Assembly: GCF_013141865.1 (NCBI RefSeq)
Contig: NZ_RCST01000001.1
Span: forward strand, 1,550,001-1,614,000
Direction: 5' to 3'
Origin: Methylomonas sp. ZR1
GTDB taxonomy: Bacteria > Pseudomonadota > Gammaproteobacteria > Methylococcales > Methylomonadaceae
Length of the DNA: 64,000 nucleotides
In this document: positions 51,159 to 60,989 of the stretch, one piece after another
Position numbering within the stretch: the first letter of the stretch is position 1
Layout of the letters: each line of letters starts with the position of its first letter
The notes under the pieces: model-generated
Told to the model about the DNA's origin: nothing
Databases searched by the model: none
The model's input: the letters and a program-made list of their open reading frames with translations, nothing else
Program-made: the position numbers and the translations under genes

Positions 51159-52547
51159 CTAATTCCATTGCGATTTGCGCACGTTGAAATTGCGGCCCTT
51201 GATTTTGCCGGCCCGCAAGCAGGTCAAAGCCTTATCCGCACTGCCGCGTTTCACCGCTACATAGGCGTGTTTATCGAAGATGTCGATTTTGCCCACTTCG
51301 CCGCCGGCTATGCCGTTAGCGCCGGTGAGTGCGCCCAAAATATCGCCCGGCCGCATCTTGTCCTTGCGGCCGCCGTCTATCCATAGCGTGACCATCGGCG
51401 GCTCGAAGCGGTGTTCGCTGCTCAGTTTAAACGGCGCGATTTCGTCCCATTTCACGGAACCTGCCATATAGTCTTCGATGGCTTTCACGCGGTTTAACTC
51501 CGCTTCGCTGACTAAACTCAGTGCCAGGCCTTTCGCGCCGGCACGGCCGGTACGGCCAATTCGGTGCACGTACACTTCCGGGTCCCAAGGTAGTTCGTAA
51601 TTGATCACCGCTTGCATGTCTTTGATGTCCAGGCCGCGCGCGGCAACATCGGTAGCGACCAGAATCGAACAGCTTTTATTGGCAAAACGCACCAACACTT
51701 GATCGCGGTCTTTTTGTTCCAAATCGCCATGCAAGGCCTGCACGGAAAAGCCGCAATTGGTCAATGTATCTGCCACGTCCTGGCATTCGCGCTTGGTATT
51801 GCAAAACACCACCGTCGATTCCGGGCGATGATAAGCCAGCAAATAACCGAGCGCATTCAGGCGTTTGGCTTTGTCTAGCTGATGAAAACGTTGTTCGATA
51901 GGGTTGTCCAGATGGCTGGTTTCGACGCTGACCGAGATCGGTTTGAATTGAAATTTCTGGCTCAAGGCGCGAATCGGCTCGGCGTAAGTCGCGGAGAATA
52001 GCAGCGTTTGCCGATGTGTCGGCGCGTAGGCAATTACGTCGGAGATGATGTCCGCAAAGCCCATGTCCAGCATGCGGTCGGCCTCGTCCAGCACCAATAC
52101 TTTTAAATGATCCAGGCGCAAGCTGGCTTTTTGCAGATGTTCCTGCAATCGGCCCGGAGTACCCACCACCACATGCACGCCGTGTTCCAGCGAACTGCGC
52201 TGCGGCGCGAACGGTGTGCCGCCGCACAAGGCCAGCACTTTAATATTTTGCGTGAAGCGGGCTAATTGGCGGATTTCTTTGCAGACCTGATCGGCCAATT
52301 CGCGGGTAGGGCAAATCACCATGGCTTGCACTTTAAAGCTGCTCAAATCCAGCCGCGACAACAAGCCAATGCCAAACGCCGCCGTCTTGCCGCTGCCGGT
52401 CTTAGCTTGGGCGATCACATCCTTGCCTTCCAGAATATGCGGCAGACTTTCGGCCTGGATTGGTGTCAGGTGGGTGTAACCCAGCGATTCGATGTTTTCC
52501 AGCAGGGCGGGTTTTAACGGCAGGGACGAAAATTCGGGTGTATTCAC
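51159..52547 (-). CDS. dbpA: ATP-dependent RNA helicase DbpA
   Basis: A 462-residue DEAD-box helicase for ribosome assembly. I choose GTG 52547 because the protein then opens VNTPEFSSLPLKPALLENI, the usual DbpA N-terminus. Motifs in order are AKTGSGKTAAF, VLDEADRMLDMGF, FSATYAEP and HRIGRTGRAG. The C-terminal 75 residues are the DbpA RNA-binding domain (TLWIDGGRKDKMRPGDILGAL), which recognises hairpin 92 of 23S rRNA in known members. It is transcribed alone. Confidence 0.96.
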   Translation of the reverse strand: MNTPEFSSLPLKPALLENIESLGYTHLTPIQAESLPHILEGKDVIAQAKTGSGKTAAFGIGLLSRLDLSSFKVQAMVICPTRELADQVCKEIRQLARFTQNIKVLALCGGTPFAPQRSSLEHGVHVVVGTPGRLQEHLQKASLRLDHLKVLVLDEADRMLDMGFADIISDVIAYAPTHRQTLLFSATYAEPIRALSQKFQFKPISVSVETSHLDNPIEQRFHQLDKAKRLNALGYLLAYHRPESTVVFCNTKRECQDVADTLTNCGFSVQALHGDLEQKDRDQVLVRFANKSCSILVATDVAARGLDIKDMQAVINYELPWDPEVYVHRIGRTGRAGAKGLALSLVSEAELNRVKAIEDYMAGSVKWDEIAPFKLSSEHRFEPPMVTLWIDGGRKDKMRPGDILGALTGANGIAGGEVGKIDIFDKHAYVAVKRGSADKALTCLRAGKIKGRNFNVRKSQWN

Positions 52548-53027
52548 AAAGGCTCTAATCGATATGATGCGGCGCGCTTGCCGACATGCGGGAGGCCATG
52601 ATACCAGAGTTGCACATTGGGTCCTTGCCGAATCAACGGGCTGCCAGCTTGCCATTCGCAGTCGATTTTTCACTTATCGGCCGATAAACAAAATTGTCCG
52701 CCGTTCAAACATTAAAAATATCGATCATTCGCTTGAAGCCGGAGCCAGATAAGTGCAGTGAAAGCTTGGCTCCAAACGACGATGAAAAACACGATTGAGT
52801 TGCTGGCCTCGGTTTTGATCATGCCCGGCGCCAAAGCTGTGGACGTTGGACAAGTGGCTGGCGAAACTGGCCGATCACTTTGGTATTGCCTATCAGGCTT
52901 CGCCGACCGCGAATTGCTTTACATTTGTTCCGTGCGGTTCGTGACCTCATCGCACGCTACCAACTGGTAATGGACGCTGGAGCGTCCGAGGATGCGTTCC
53001 CACGCGGAGCGTGGGAACGATAAAAAA
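52548..53027. other. Gap with REP elements and a possible gene remnant
   Basis: No intact gene is supported. A frame around 52830-52935 on the + strand encodes a peptide containing LDKWLAKLADHFGIAYQ before a stop; it may be a decayed gene end. The right part holds a GGACGCTGGAGCGTCC hairpin (52972-52987) joined to a GTTCCCACGC palindrome. Confidence 0.4.
52972..53019. repeat. Composite REP element (two adjacent hairpins)
   Basis: GGACGCTGGAGCGTCC at 52972-52987 is followed by a CGTTCCCACGC/GCGTGGGAACG palindrome at 52995-53019. The second half is the same family as the repeats at 1011-1036 and 2489-2514 in the mxa operon. Confidence 0.75.
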
Positions 53028-53524
53028 TTAACGGTTTTGGCCTAGGTCGCCCAACCAAAACGCTCCGGATTTTATAAACTCCTTATCATCCAGTTCCCCA
53101 TGCGTTTGAGGATATTCCCCATGATGCTCGTACGGTAAAGTCCTAAAATATAAATTCTTTTTAATATCCTTCATTCCATTTAATCCGTCTATATAGGTTA
53201 AGTTATTTACGACGTTCACCCATCGACCTAAAGTTCGTTTATTTTCAGATATAGGGGACTCGTAGAAGTTGTCTATTTGAGTTAATAGAGTTCCTGTTTG
53301 CCCAAAACCAAAATATTGAGACTCGACATTTTCGGCAATGGGATGAAGTGTTATATTGAAAAACTTTGTCAAAGTATGTTTTCTAATATAAGGCACCACA
53401 GATTCCTCAAAGTCTTTGAAGGAAGCAGCAGATGCTAAATAAACGATTTTTTCAAATTCGATGTCCGGAAAGTATGTCAATACATTATTGGCTATTATTG
53501 TTCCCATACTATGCCCTACAAGTA

Positions 53525-54625
53525 CTGCTCATAAAGAAAGTATTGTCACTCGCCAGCATATCGACATTCCGGATGCCTAAAGAAAGATTTCACGACATCC
53601 GGGAGTTTCTGTAATCGGTGCATGGCCGATTGAACGAGTTTCTTTAATTCGATTTTATTTTCCGGCATTTGCTTGGCGACACGCGGCTTGATATAGCCCC
53701 AGACCTGTTCATCGGGATTCAATTGCGGCGCATACGGTGGCAAAAAGGCCAATTTCAACCGGCCTTGCTGCTGGTCCACAAAGGTTTTTACGATCTTGGT
53801 CTTGTGAATCGGATGGCCGTCGACGACCAGAATGATCGGCTGTTCGGCACCGCGCAGCAGGCGCTTCAAGAATTCAACAAATACCTCGGCGGTGACGTTG
53901 CCTTCCTGCACCATGAAGCGAAAATCGCCCCGCGCACTGACCGCCGAGATCAGATTCAAACCATATCGGCGCCCGGTTGCCTTCACGATGGGTGTGCGTC
54001 CGACCGGCGCCCAGGTAGTGCCGGCATGAAAGTCAGAACGGACGCCCGCTTCGTCAGCAAAATAAATCACCGCGCCGGTGCGTTTCGCTTCGGCCTTCAA
54101 GGCAGGAAACTCGTCAGCCTGCCACTTTTCCACCAGCACCGGGTCTTGCTGCCAAGCCCGATATAAGGGCTTTTGCGGGGTAAAGCCGAGAATCCGCATG
54201 ATCCGCCCCACACTCGGTGCGGTCAGGCGCTTACCAAACTGGCGGTGAATGATTTCGCCGATCAACGACAAGGTCCACAAGCCACACTCCAGTTTCATCT
54301 GCCAGGGCGTTTTATCTCGCACCATCTCGGCAATCCAGCGCATTTCTTCAGGCGTCACCAGCGGTGGACGCCCCGTGATCTTCTTGGCCAGCAGGGCGTT
54401 TTGCCCCCCGGTCGCAAAGTCTGATAGCCAGCGAAACACGGTGCGGATGTTGACGCCCATGACTGCCGCTACGCTGGCAGCGGTCTGCCCGTTTTTCACT
54501 GCTTTGACCGCCTGCTGACGCATTACTTGCAGGGTATGGTGATCAATTTCTCGACCATCGGAATCTCGTTTACATTTCATGCGCGTATTATCGCATGAAT
54601 ATGGCTTAACTTATTTTAAGAGCAG
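53525..54625 (-). mobile_element. IS630-family insertion sequence, about 1101 bp
   Basis: The ends are imperfect inverted repeats: CTGCTCATAAAGAAAG on the left and CTGCTCTTAAAATAAG read inward from the right. Both ends are flanked by TA (53523-53524 and 54626-54627), the target duplication of the IS630/Tc1 group. It carries one transposase gene and is GC-richer than the AT-rich gene it interrupts. Confidence 0.92.
53546..54580 (-). CDS. IS630-family transposase
   Basis: A 344-residue DDE transposase that fills the element. An N-terminal helix-turn-helix (ASVAAVMGVNIRTVFRWL) is at about residues 35-55. The catalytic acidic residues lie in IYFADEAGVRSDFH near 172, IILVVDGHPIHK near 255 and LNPDEQVWGYIKP near 295. 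The frame is intact, so the element may be active. It has the same orientation as the host gene. Confidence 0.94.
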   Translation of the reverse strand: MKCKRDSDGREIDHHTLQVMRQQAVKAVKNGQTAASVAAVMGVNIRTVFRWLSDFATGGQNALLAKKITGRPPLVTPEEMRWIAEMVRDKTPWQMKLECGLWTLSLIGEIIHRQFGKRLTAPSVGRIMRILGFTPQKPLYRAWQQDPVLVEKWQADEFPALKAEAKRTGAVIYFADEAGVRSDFHAGTTWAPVGRTPIVKATGRRYGLNLISAVSARGDFRFMVQEGNVTAEVFVEFLKRLLRGAEQPIILVVDGHPIHKTKIVKTFVDQQQGRLKLAFLPPYAPQLNPDEQVWGYIKPRVAKQMPENKIELKKLVQSAMHRLQKLPDVVKSFFRHPECRYAGE

Positions 54626-55642
54626 TAACACCTTTACGTTTTTGTTTTTGTCTTGCTTTTCCTTCAGTATTCTAAAAAATTTACTCGCAGCCCCCTCTTT
54701 ACTTGCCTGATAATTTTCAATGCTATCTTTTCTGTAATCACAGCCATCATCTTCATCGTAACAGATTCTTTTTGAGAACATTATTTCTGTTCGTCTTTTC
54801 ATTGTTGACCAGGCACTTGTAGCCAACGTATCAAATATAGGGGCAGTAGTTAGCGCTAGTGTTGCTTGACCAAAGTTTAGTAAGCCATCTCCAACTTTTT
54901 TAGTTAAGGAACGCTCATCACAAAGTTTTGGCAACTCTCCAAAATTGTATTTATTGTTAACAATACTAGGAGTATTTGTTTTGCACTGATTGTTGACAAA
55001 GTCACCAGAAAGATAATGTTTGCTTAGTTCAGAAGCATTATTCTCACCACCGTACTCACCAAAGAGAATTGATTTTCCATAATTATTCATTACTTGAAAA
55101 AACCTCATGGGAGCTCTGGTAACTCCTCTACCAATATCCTCTAAAAAGGTAAATGGGGCTGTCAGTGGCCCCCAGACTTCTAAGTACTCACCTTGTCGAC
55201 TATGTAGCAAATGCTCTTTGTATGTTGTCCAGAACCCAGACCGCCAATCAATAAAAATCGGAGTATATCCAGTCTCTTGAATCTGCTTGGATATTTTATT
55301 TGCCTTATCTACTGACTCACTTGGATAATTGAGGCCTCCATGTATATATATAGCAATTTTATTATTTTCTTTTAACGCTTCATCTATTCTTTTTTCGATA
55401 TACTCCAATTCAGGATCTTTATTTGACTGATGGTTTTCAATTTCTTTAACTTTTTGAGTTCCAAAAATCGTGTGGCCAGGTATCTCTAACTCACCATCCC
55501 TATCAATTGATATAATGTTATCCTTTGCGGGTAAAGTAGTGCATCCAACCAGGAAAGCTAAACCAAAAATAAATTTATAAATCCTAATATTGGTCATTGG
55601 CGCGAAGCAAGTCATTTTCGACCTCATGGCTCAGTCGATTAA

Positions 55643-56518
55643 TCAATAAGCCTGCACCCCAAACTTCAACAACAACCTCGGCAAAATATCGTCCAGATTC
55701 AGCACGTCCTTATCGGTCAATTCAATCAGATTGAAATTATATTTCTGGTAGATAGCGAGTTTTTCCTGTTTGCGGGCTAGATATTTGGCGTCGTTTTCGT
55801 AGCCCCAGAACTCGATATACACCTTGCCGGTGGGGATGTAAAAGTCGCAGTACATTTCTTCCTCAATCGGCAGTTTGCGCTCGTAGGCGTGAACGATTTC
55901 CGCCATGTACAGCCAGTTGTCGATCAGCATTTCCGCCTTGGAGCGGACGAAATGACCATCGGTGGTTCGGTGGGTGGCTTCGAATTTGTGACGGAAGCTG
56001 TCCATCTTGTCGGTATCGGTCTTGGGCTTATCGACGCCCTTGATGTTATCGACGTTGTCTTTCAATGCCCGATTGCGGGTGATTTTTTCCGGCCAGCGCA
56101 CGTAAGGAATGCCGGAACGGCTGTCTTCGCCTTGCTCGGCACCCATCGCCAATCCCTGCTCGGTGACCAACCAGCCTTTCAAGCCCTTTTTGATCCAGCC
56201 GAGTTCTGAAAGGATATAGTTCATTTTGTTGGCGGACAGCTCAAAGTGTTGCCCCAACACGGTGGCGGTCAGCAACTTAGCTGCTTCCGGTTTGGCAGCC
56301 GCGGTTGGCACTTGAAAATCCTCGGGCCAGGCGACGTATTGGCCGTATTTACCGGTTAGATAGACACCGCCGGCGGCACTGCCTGCGTCGGTTAACTGCC
56401 ATTTGTCGTCTTGCTTTTCGATTAGGCCCAGTGCAGTCAACTGCCCGAACATTTGCTCTTGGGACACCCCGCGCAATTTGGCCAGTTGGGTGGTGGATAG
56501 GCGTTTATCTTCACTCAT
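55643..56518 (-). CDS. Putative PD-(D/E)XK-like nuclease with winged-helix N-terminus
   Basis: A 291-residue protein. Two short winged-helix-like segments occupy about residues 1-60 (TTQLAKLRGVSQEQMFGQL) and 85-130 (TATVLGQHFELSANKMNYIL). The C-terminal 100 residues have the order of a PD-(D/E)XK nuclease: Glu in VRSKAEMLIDNWL, Asp in MYCDFYIPTG, Glu in VYIEFWGY, then Lys/Tyr-rich helix KQEKLAIYQKYNF. The family is not named with certainty. It follows the truncated helicase by 51 bases on the same strand. Confidence 0.68.
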   Translation of the reverse strand: MSEDKRLSTTQLAKLRGVSQEQMFGQLTALGLIEKQDDKWQLTDAGSAAGGVYLTGKYGQYVAWPEDFQVPTAAAKPEAAKLLTATVLGQHFELSANKMNYILSELGWIKKGLKGWLVTEQGLAMGAEQGEDSRSGIPYVRWPEKITRNRALKDNVDNIKGVDKPKTDTDKMDSFRHKFEATHRTTDGHFVRSKAEMLIDNWLYMAEIVHAYERKLPIEEEMYCDFYIPTGKVYIEFWGYENDAKYLARKQEKLAIYQKYNFNLIELTDKDVLNLDDILPRLLLKFGVQAY

Positions 56519-56569
56519 TGCTGTAGTTCTCTAGTTAGACCGACATAGTTTAGATTATGCTGGCTGCCC

Positions 56570-58660
56570 TCAGCCTGCGTTCACTGTTGATTTACTCTTG
56601 GCTGCCTGTAGATCGATAAATTGCTCTGTATGCGAACAGGAAAACGCTGCGTTTTTTCGGTAATGCGAGCAGCCCCAAAATTGGCCATGCGGTCCTTTGC
56701 GCAACACCATGGCGCCTTGGCAACGCGGGCAAATGGGTTCGACAAAGTCGCAACGGCGGTTTTTACACACACGAAAGCGGCCTTGGGTTTTCAAGCCGCC
56801 GCCGCACCATTGACAAGCCCGTTGGGTGTGATTGCAGAGTGGATATTGATTGCAGCCAAAAAAGCTGCCGTACTGGCTATCTCGGGGTACCATCCAGCCG
56901 GTTTTGCAGGCTGGACAGGGAATATCGGCCATCTGCTCTTGAAAGCCGGGACCGGTAAATTCGTCGACCGTAACGGCATAGTCGCCGTCAATTAATTCTC
57001 TGACAAACGGCGACGGGTTAAGGCCGTTGGTGACCAAATAGACGTGATGCCTTGCCCGCGTCAGTGCCACGTAGAACAGGCGACGTTCTTCGGCATGTGC
57101 GAAGGCCTCGGCCTGAGGCAACAACAACTCCAGCAAAGGATGGGTGGCTTTTTCCGACGGAAAGCCATGTTCGCCTTTGTCCAAGCCGAACACGACGACA
57201 TAATCGGCTTCTTTACCCTTGGAGGCATGTACCGTCATGAATTGCAGTGACAGCTGCGGATAACGACGCTTTAAGACGGCGACATCGGGGCGTTTGAAGT
57301 TGAAGCGCGCTAACAGCAGTACACTGGCGGATGGCTTAGCTTTCCCGGCGATAGCGTCGAGTGCCGCCTGTATGCCGGTCAAATCCTGATCGGTTTTGAT
57401 TAGCGACACGGCGGCCTGCTCGACAAGTCGCAGGCTACGAATCTGTTTGTTGATCTGGCTGGGGTTTTGGATGACGAAGCGCGACGCTACTTCACCGATT
57501 TTGTTATTGAAGCGAAAGGTTTGATCCAGCACGCTGGTCGCCGTATCGCCAAAGTGGGTTTGAAACTCCTTGGTCAGCGCAACGTCGCTGCCGGTAAAAC
57601 GGTAGATGGATTGCCAGTCGTCGCCAACACCAAATAAGCTGGCTTCCGGTTGCTGGGACATCAAGGCTTTCAGTAAGCGCGCCCGGCTAGCCGAAATATC
57701 CTGAAACTCGTCCACCAATAAGTATTGGTACGGAGACATAAAGCGTCCGGATTCGACGTACTCGATGGCTCTGCCGATCATGTCATCAAAGTCGATGGTG
57801 GCGTTGTCGCGCAACTGTTGTTGGTAAGCTTGGTAGATCGGTTCGAATAAATGCGCGGCGGCGCGCATGCGTTCCTGGTCTTCATGCTTGTCGGCCTTTT
57901 CGACCAGTTGTTTGATGCTGAGGTAAGCGGCTTTGAACAAGCTGAGGATTTGCGCCATCAGTTTGCTGAATTCCGATACCCGGCCTAGCTGATTGAGTTG
58001 GTTGAGTAATTCATTTTGTGGCAAGGGTTGGAACTGAACACCGGCAGCCAGTAATTTTTCGCTGAGTACTTCGGTCAATCGCCCTTGTTGTTTCAGGTAG
58101 CTATAGGTTTCGATTAGCGGGGTTTGATATTTTGCATGTAACGCCCGCTTCCAGGCCATGCCGGCCAAGTAGTTTTCTTGATTGATAAACGGCGGCGTTT
58201 GCTTCAGCTCGTTGACCGCAAAGTGTTCGATGTAAATGCCGTAAGCCGGCAGAAAGAAGTCCGGTTGGTAGACGCGGTAGTCCGGGCCGGAGGTATTGAC
58301 CTGGTAATTGGCCTCGTATTGATAGGCTATCCCTTGGCGATACAAGAAATTGGCAATCTCGCACTCCTCGTAGCTTTTGACCAGCTCGCCCTGTAGCGTA
58401 CGAATATCGTTTTCGAGGATGTAGGCGTTGTAGTCACCCAAACTCTTGAAATTGAATTGGCTTTTATAGGGATAGGCAAAGCGCAAAAAATAGGTCAGCA
58501 GCCGCGAGCGATAACGTTCATCCTCCAGCAAGCTTTGAATGTGGCTATCGACAAACGCGGCGCGCAAGGCCTCGTCCTCGGCCATTTTGTCGATGGCCGG
58601 CCTGGTACCTTCAACCTGGCTAATGATGAGGGACGGCCGGGATTCATGTAAAACTGCCAA
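56570..58660 (-). pseudogene. Helicase IV-like (UvrD/HelD) gene, 5' truncated
   Basis: The 696-residue frame matches helicase IV from just after the motif Ia region onward. LLVDEFQDIS near residue 330, FGVGDDWQSIYRF near 355, FMTVHASKGKEADYV near 490 and YVALTRARH near 540 are intact. Walker A (AGAGSGKT in HelD) and everything before it are missing, and a stop lies four codons above the only in-frame TTG. A PD-(D/E)XK-like insert (about 95-200, with YQPDFFLPAY and IYIEHF) and three C-terminal zinc ribbons (CPAC, CQWC, CPRC) are present. Without motif I it cannot bind ATP normally. Confidence 0.8.
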
Positions 58661-58710
58661 AAAGATTGCTTATCTATTTGAATTAAAATACTAATTCAGG
58701 TTGTCAAGAG

Positions 58711-59727
58711 TTATTTTTCAGTAACAGTCTGCGGTGGAGCTAGTGTTTGCAAAATTCGCTCATGCGTGGCGATAACAGCTCTGGCAGTCAGTAATTCCGT
58801 TTCAAGCTGTTGACCTACCGCTATCCTTTCCTGAAGTCTTTCAGCGCTATTTTTATTTTCTGCGATCAGCACTGTTTCCCGCTCACTGGCTTTCGCCAAT
58901 TGCAACATGAGTTGCTCGTTTTTGAGCTCAGCCACTCCAAGCCGTTCTTTTGAATGACGCAGCATTCGAACCTCTTGATCCAGGTTATTGAAATCATTTC
59001 TTACATGAATCAGTTCACTGGATAATCTGGCGTTATTTTCGTGACTGACCATAAGTTCTTGCTGTTTGCTCGTTATCGAATCTTTAGCGATGCGCAATTC
59101 GCCTTGCAAAAATTGAATTTGTTGTTCGTATTGGCGGCAATCCTGTTCACGTTGTTCCTTCGCCGCTGTGCGGAAATGCTCCAGGGCTTCGCGGGCATGC
59201 CGGTGTTTTTCTTCCAATGACTGGCGATGTTCCTCTGCCTTAGTTTGTTGTGATTCCAAATCACGGAGGTGCTGAATCAACTGAGCATTCGCAAGTTTCT
59301 CTTCTTGGAGCTTAGTCCGTGTATCTGCGTGGGCTTTTTTTTCAGCAGTAAGCTCAAGGGTCAACCGCTCTGATTGTCCCCGAAATGAATCCACTTCGTT
59401 TCTCAACGCCGCAATAATATCGTTCAGTTTGGCCAAGTCCTCTTTATGCTTATCCGTTAAGGTGGCAATTCGTTCATCAGCTTCTTGGTGCAGGCGTTCC
59501 GCCAGTCTGGACGATAAATCCAAAATGGCGTCACTCGCCGCAACCTTCTTGCCGTTATGAATCCCTTCCTCTTCCTCGATTTCCTTGAGATAGCGATGAA
59601 TCGTAGTCTTTGAGCCTGTATTGCCAAGCTCGCTACGAATCGCGTCAATAGAAGGATTTCGGCCTAGTGCCAGCAAATTGTTTCTTGCCCTCACTACCTC
59701 GGTTTTATAAATACCGCCTCTCGCCAT
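58711..59727 (-). CDS. KfrA-like DNA-binding coiled-coil protein
   Basis: A 338-residue protein starting at ATG 59727 with GGAG eight bases upstream. Residues 1-60 match the KfrA_N DNA-binding domain (GIYKTEVVRARNNLLALG, IRSELGNTGSKTTIHRYL). Residues 75-330 form one long coiled coil rich in Glu, Lys, Gln and Leu. KfrA proteins were found on IncP plasmids, where they repress their own promoter and help partition; chromosomal copies often accompany mobile DNA. A 16-bp palindrome lies just upstream. Confidence 0.85.
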   Translation of the reverse strand: MARGGIYKTEVVRARNNLLALGRNPSIDAIRSELGNTGSKTTIHRYLKEIEEEEGIHNGKKVAASDAILDLSSRLAERLHQEADERIATLTDKHKEDLAKLNDIIAALRNEVDSFRGQSERLTLELTAEKKAHADTRTKLQEEKLANAQLIQHLRDLESQQTKAEEHRQSLEEKHRHAREALEHFRTAAKEQREQDCRQYEQQIQFLQGELRIAKDSITSKQQELMVSHENNARLSSELIHVRNDFNNLDQEVRMLRHSKERLGVAELKNEQLMLQLAKASERETVLIAENKNSAERLQERIAVGQQLETELLTARAVIATHERILQTLAPPQTVTEK

Positions 59728-59752
59728 AATAGTCACTCCGAGTATTTCATAC

Positions 59753-59768
59753 CGTATTACGTAATACG
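59753..59768. promoter_or_regulatory. Perfect 16-bp palindrome upstream of the kfrA-like gene
   Basis: CGTATTACGTAATACG is a perfect palindrome 26 bases above the KfrA-like start codon. Since KfrA is autoregulatory in plasmids, this is a likely operator. It lies in the short gap before the Rhs fragments. Confidence 0.6.
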
Positions 59769-59933
59769 ATGTTACATGCTATTTTAACGAAAGTCTACGC
59801 GAATAATTTATGCTTTATGATATGCGATAATGGTTGATTATCACATGTTAGACGCATATTCCTTGTTAAAAAGCCCAAATCCCAATACAGCCAGAACCTT
59901 TGTAGTGGCTTAAAGCCATACTACGGCAAAGGT

Positions 59934-60470
59934 AACCTCGACAACCAACTGACCAGCGCCAACAAAACCGGCTCGGCCAACAGCCTGGCTTATGATGGCG
60001 CCGGCCGCTTGAGTCAAACCACCCTGGCGGGCGTCGTCACCAACCTGAGCTACGACGGCAGCGACCTGGTGGCTGAATACAACAGCACCGGCACCCTGCT
60101 GAGACGTTACGTACACGGCCCTGGCGTTGACCAACCCTTAGTCTGGTACGAAGGCGCCGTCACCACCAACAAAACCTGGCTATACAGCGACCACCAAGGC
60201 AGCATTGTCGCCACCGCCAACAGTGCCGGCACCAGTACCGCCACCTTGAGCTACGGCCCTTACGGCGAACCGAATGCCACCACCGGCGTCCGCTTCCGCT
60301 ACACCGGCCAGCAGCTGATTGGCCCGCTGAACCTGTACTACTACAAAGCGCGGATGTACTCGCCGGCGATTGGCCGCTTCCTGCAAACTGATCCGATTGG
60401 CTACCAGGATGGCTTGAATCTGTATGCCTATGTGGGGAATAATCCGTTTAATCGGAATGATCCCAGTGGG
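59934..60470 (+). repeat. Rhs core repeat, copy 1
   Basis: 537 bases that align without gaps to 61989-62525 at a constant offset of 2055. Differences are mostly at third codon positions, so the protein core is almost identical. This is a typical substrate for recombination between Rhs modules. Confidence 0.88.
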
Positions 60471-60989
60471 AAATTGTCTCAAGGAACGGTTGATTTCTTT
60501 GCTGGATTTGGAGACACGATTTTGTTGGGATTTGGTGACGATCTTCGTAATGTTCTTGATATTGATGGTGGTATAAACTACAACTCACAAGAATATTCTG
60601 CTGGTGAGTATGCCGGTATTGCGACAAGCTTTGCTACAGGAGTAGCCGGTGGAGTAAGAGCTGCTGGTACACGAGGCGCTGGTTTGGAGTTTTCTCATTG
60701 GATCCCTGCTAGATCTGGAGGCCCCCGTTCTATTTTTAATGGAAACTTTGTTTCAAAAGAAACTCACGCATTGTCTGATCCATATCGTTATCGATTCATG
60801 TCCAGATCGTGGAAAGCGGAAAATCCAATGCCTAGTGTTATTTCTCAGCAGTGGACACGACTACCAAATGTTTACAAAGGGGCTGTGTCAGGCGGTTTAT
60901 ATGGAACGTTAGGTGCCGCTATGTCGGGGAATAGTTCATATAATAATTCTATGTTTGATAGTGTAAACCTTAGTGCCGCTAAAAAATAA
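59934..60989 (+). pseudogene. Rhs core end with toxin tip 1, no start (displaced module)
   Basis: From 59934 the frame encodes the end of an Rhs core (SGTLLRRYVHGPGVDQ-type repeats, FLQTDPIGYQDGLNLYAYVGNNPF and the DPSG junction). A tip of about 170 residues follows: an Ala/Gly-rich linker (AGIATSFATGVAGG), then a compact domain with FSHWIPARSGGPRSIFNG. The frame is open back to a stop at 59835 but has no start or secretion domain, so it is a displaced C-terminal module, silent unless joined to a full rhs gene. The tip's toxin class is unknown. Confidence 0.8.

Larger units (their letters stand above)
53028..55597 (-). pseudogene. Lipoprotein serine-hydrolase-like gene split by an IS630 element
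   Basis: The 5' part runs from ATG 55597 to the insertion at 54626; the 3' part from 53522 to the stop at 53028. A signal peptide with lipobox FLVGC starts the protein. AIYIHGGLNYPSES near residue 90 is an alpha/beta-hydrolase-like oxyanion segment. Joining the halves at one TA gives KVLLVGHSMGTIIAN, the nucleophile elbow of a serine hydrolase, in frame and about 488 residues long in all. With the element in place the 5' part ends soon after KVLLLLK and lacks the catalytic Ser, so the gene should be inactive. The DNA is AT-rich. Confidence 0.88.

Noticed and set aside
52758..52970. 70-codon frame in the gap after dbpA
   Set aside because: It lacks a ribosome-binding site and a domain pattern; another frame holds a more gene-like peptide remnant, so at most this is a decayed gene.
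59910..60134. Minus-strand Val/Ala/Gly-rich frames opposite the Rhs cores
   Set aside because: They recur opposite both core copies only because the core repeat itself is duplicated.
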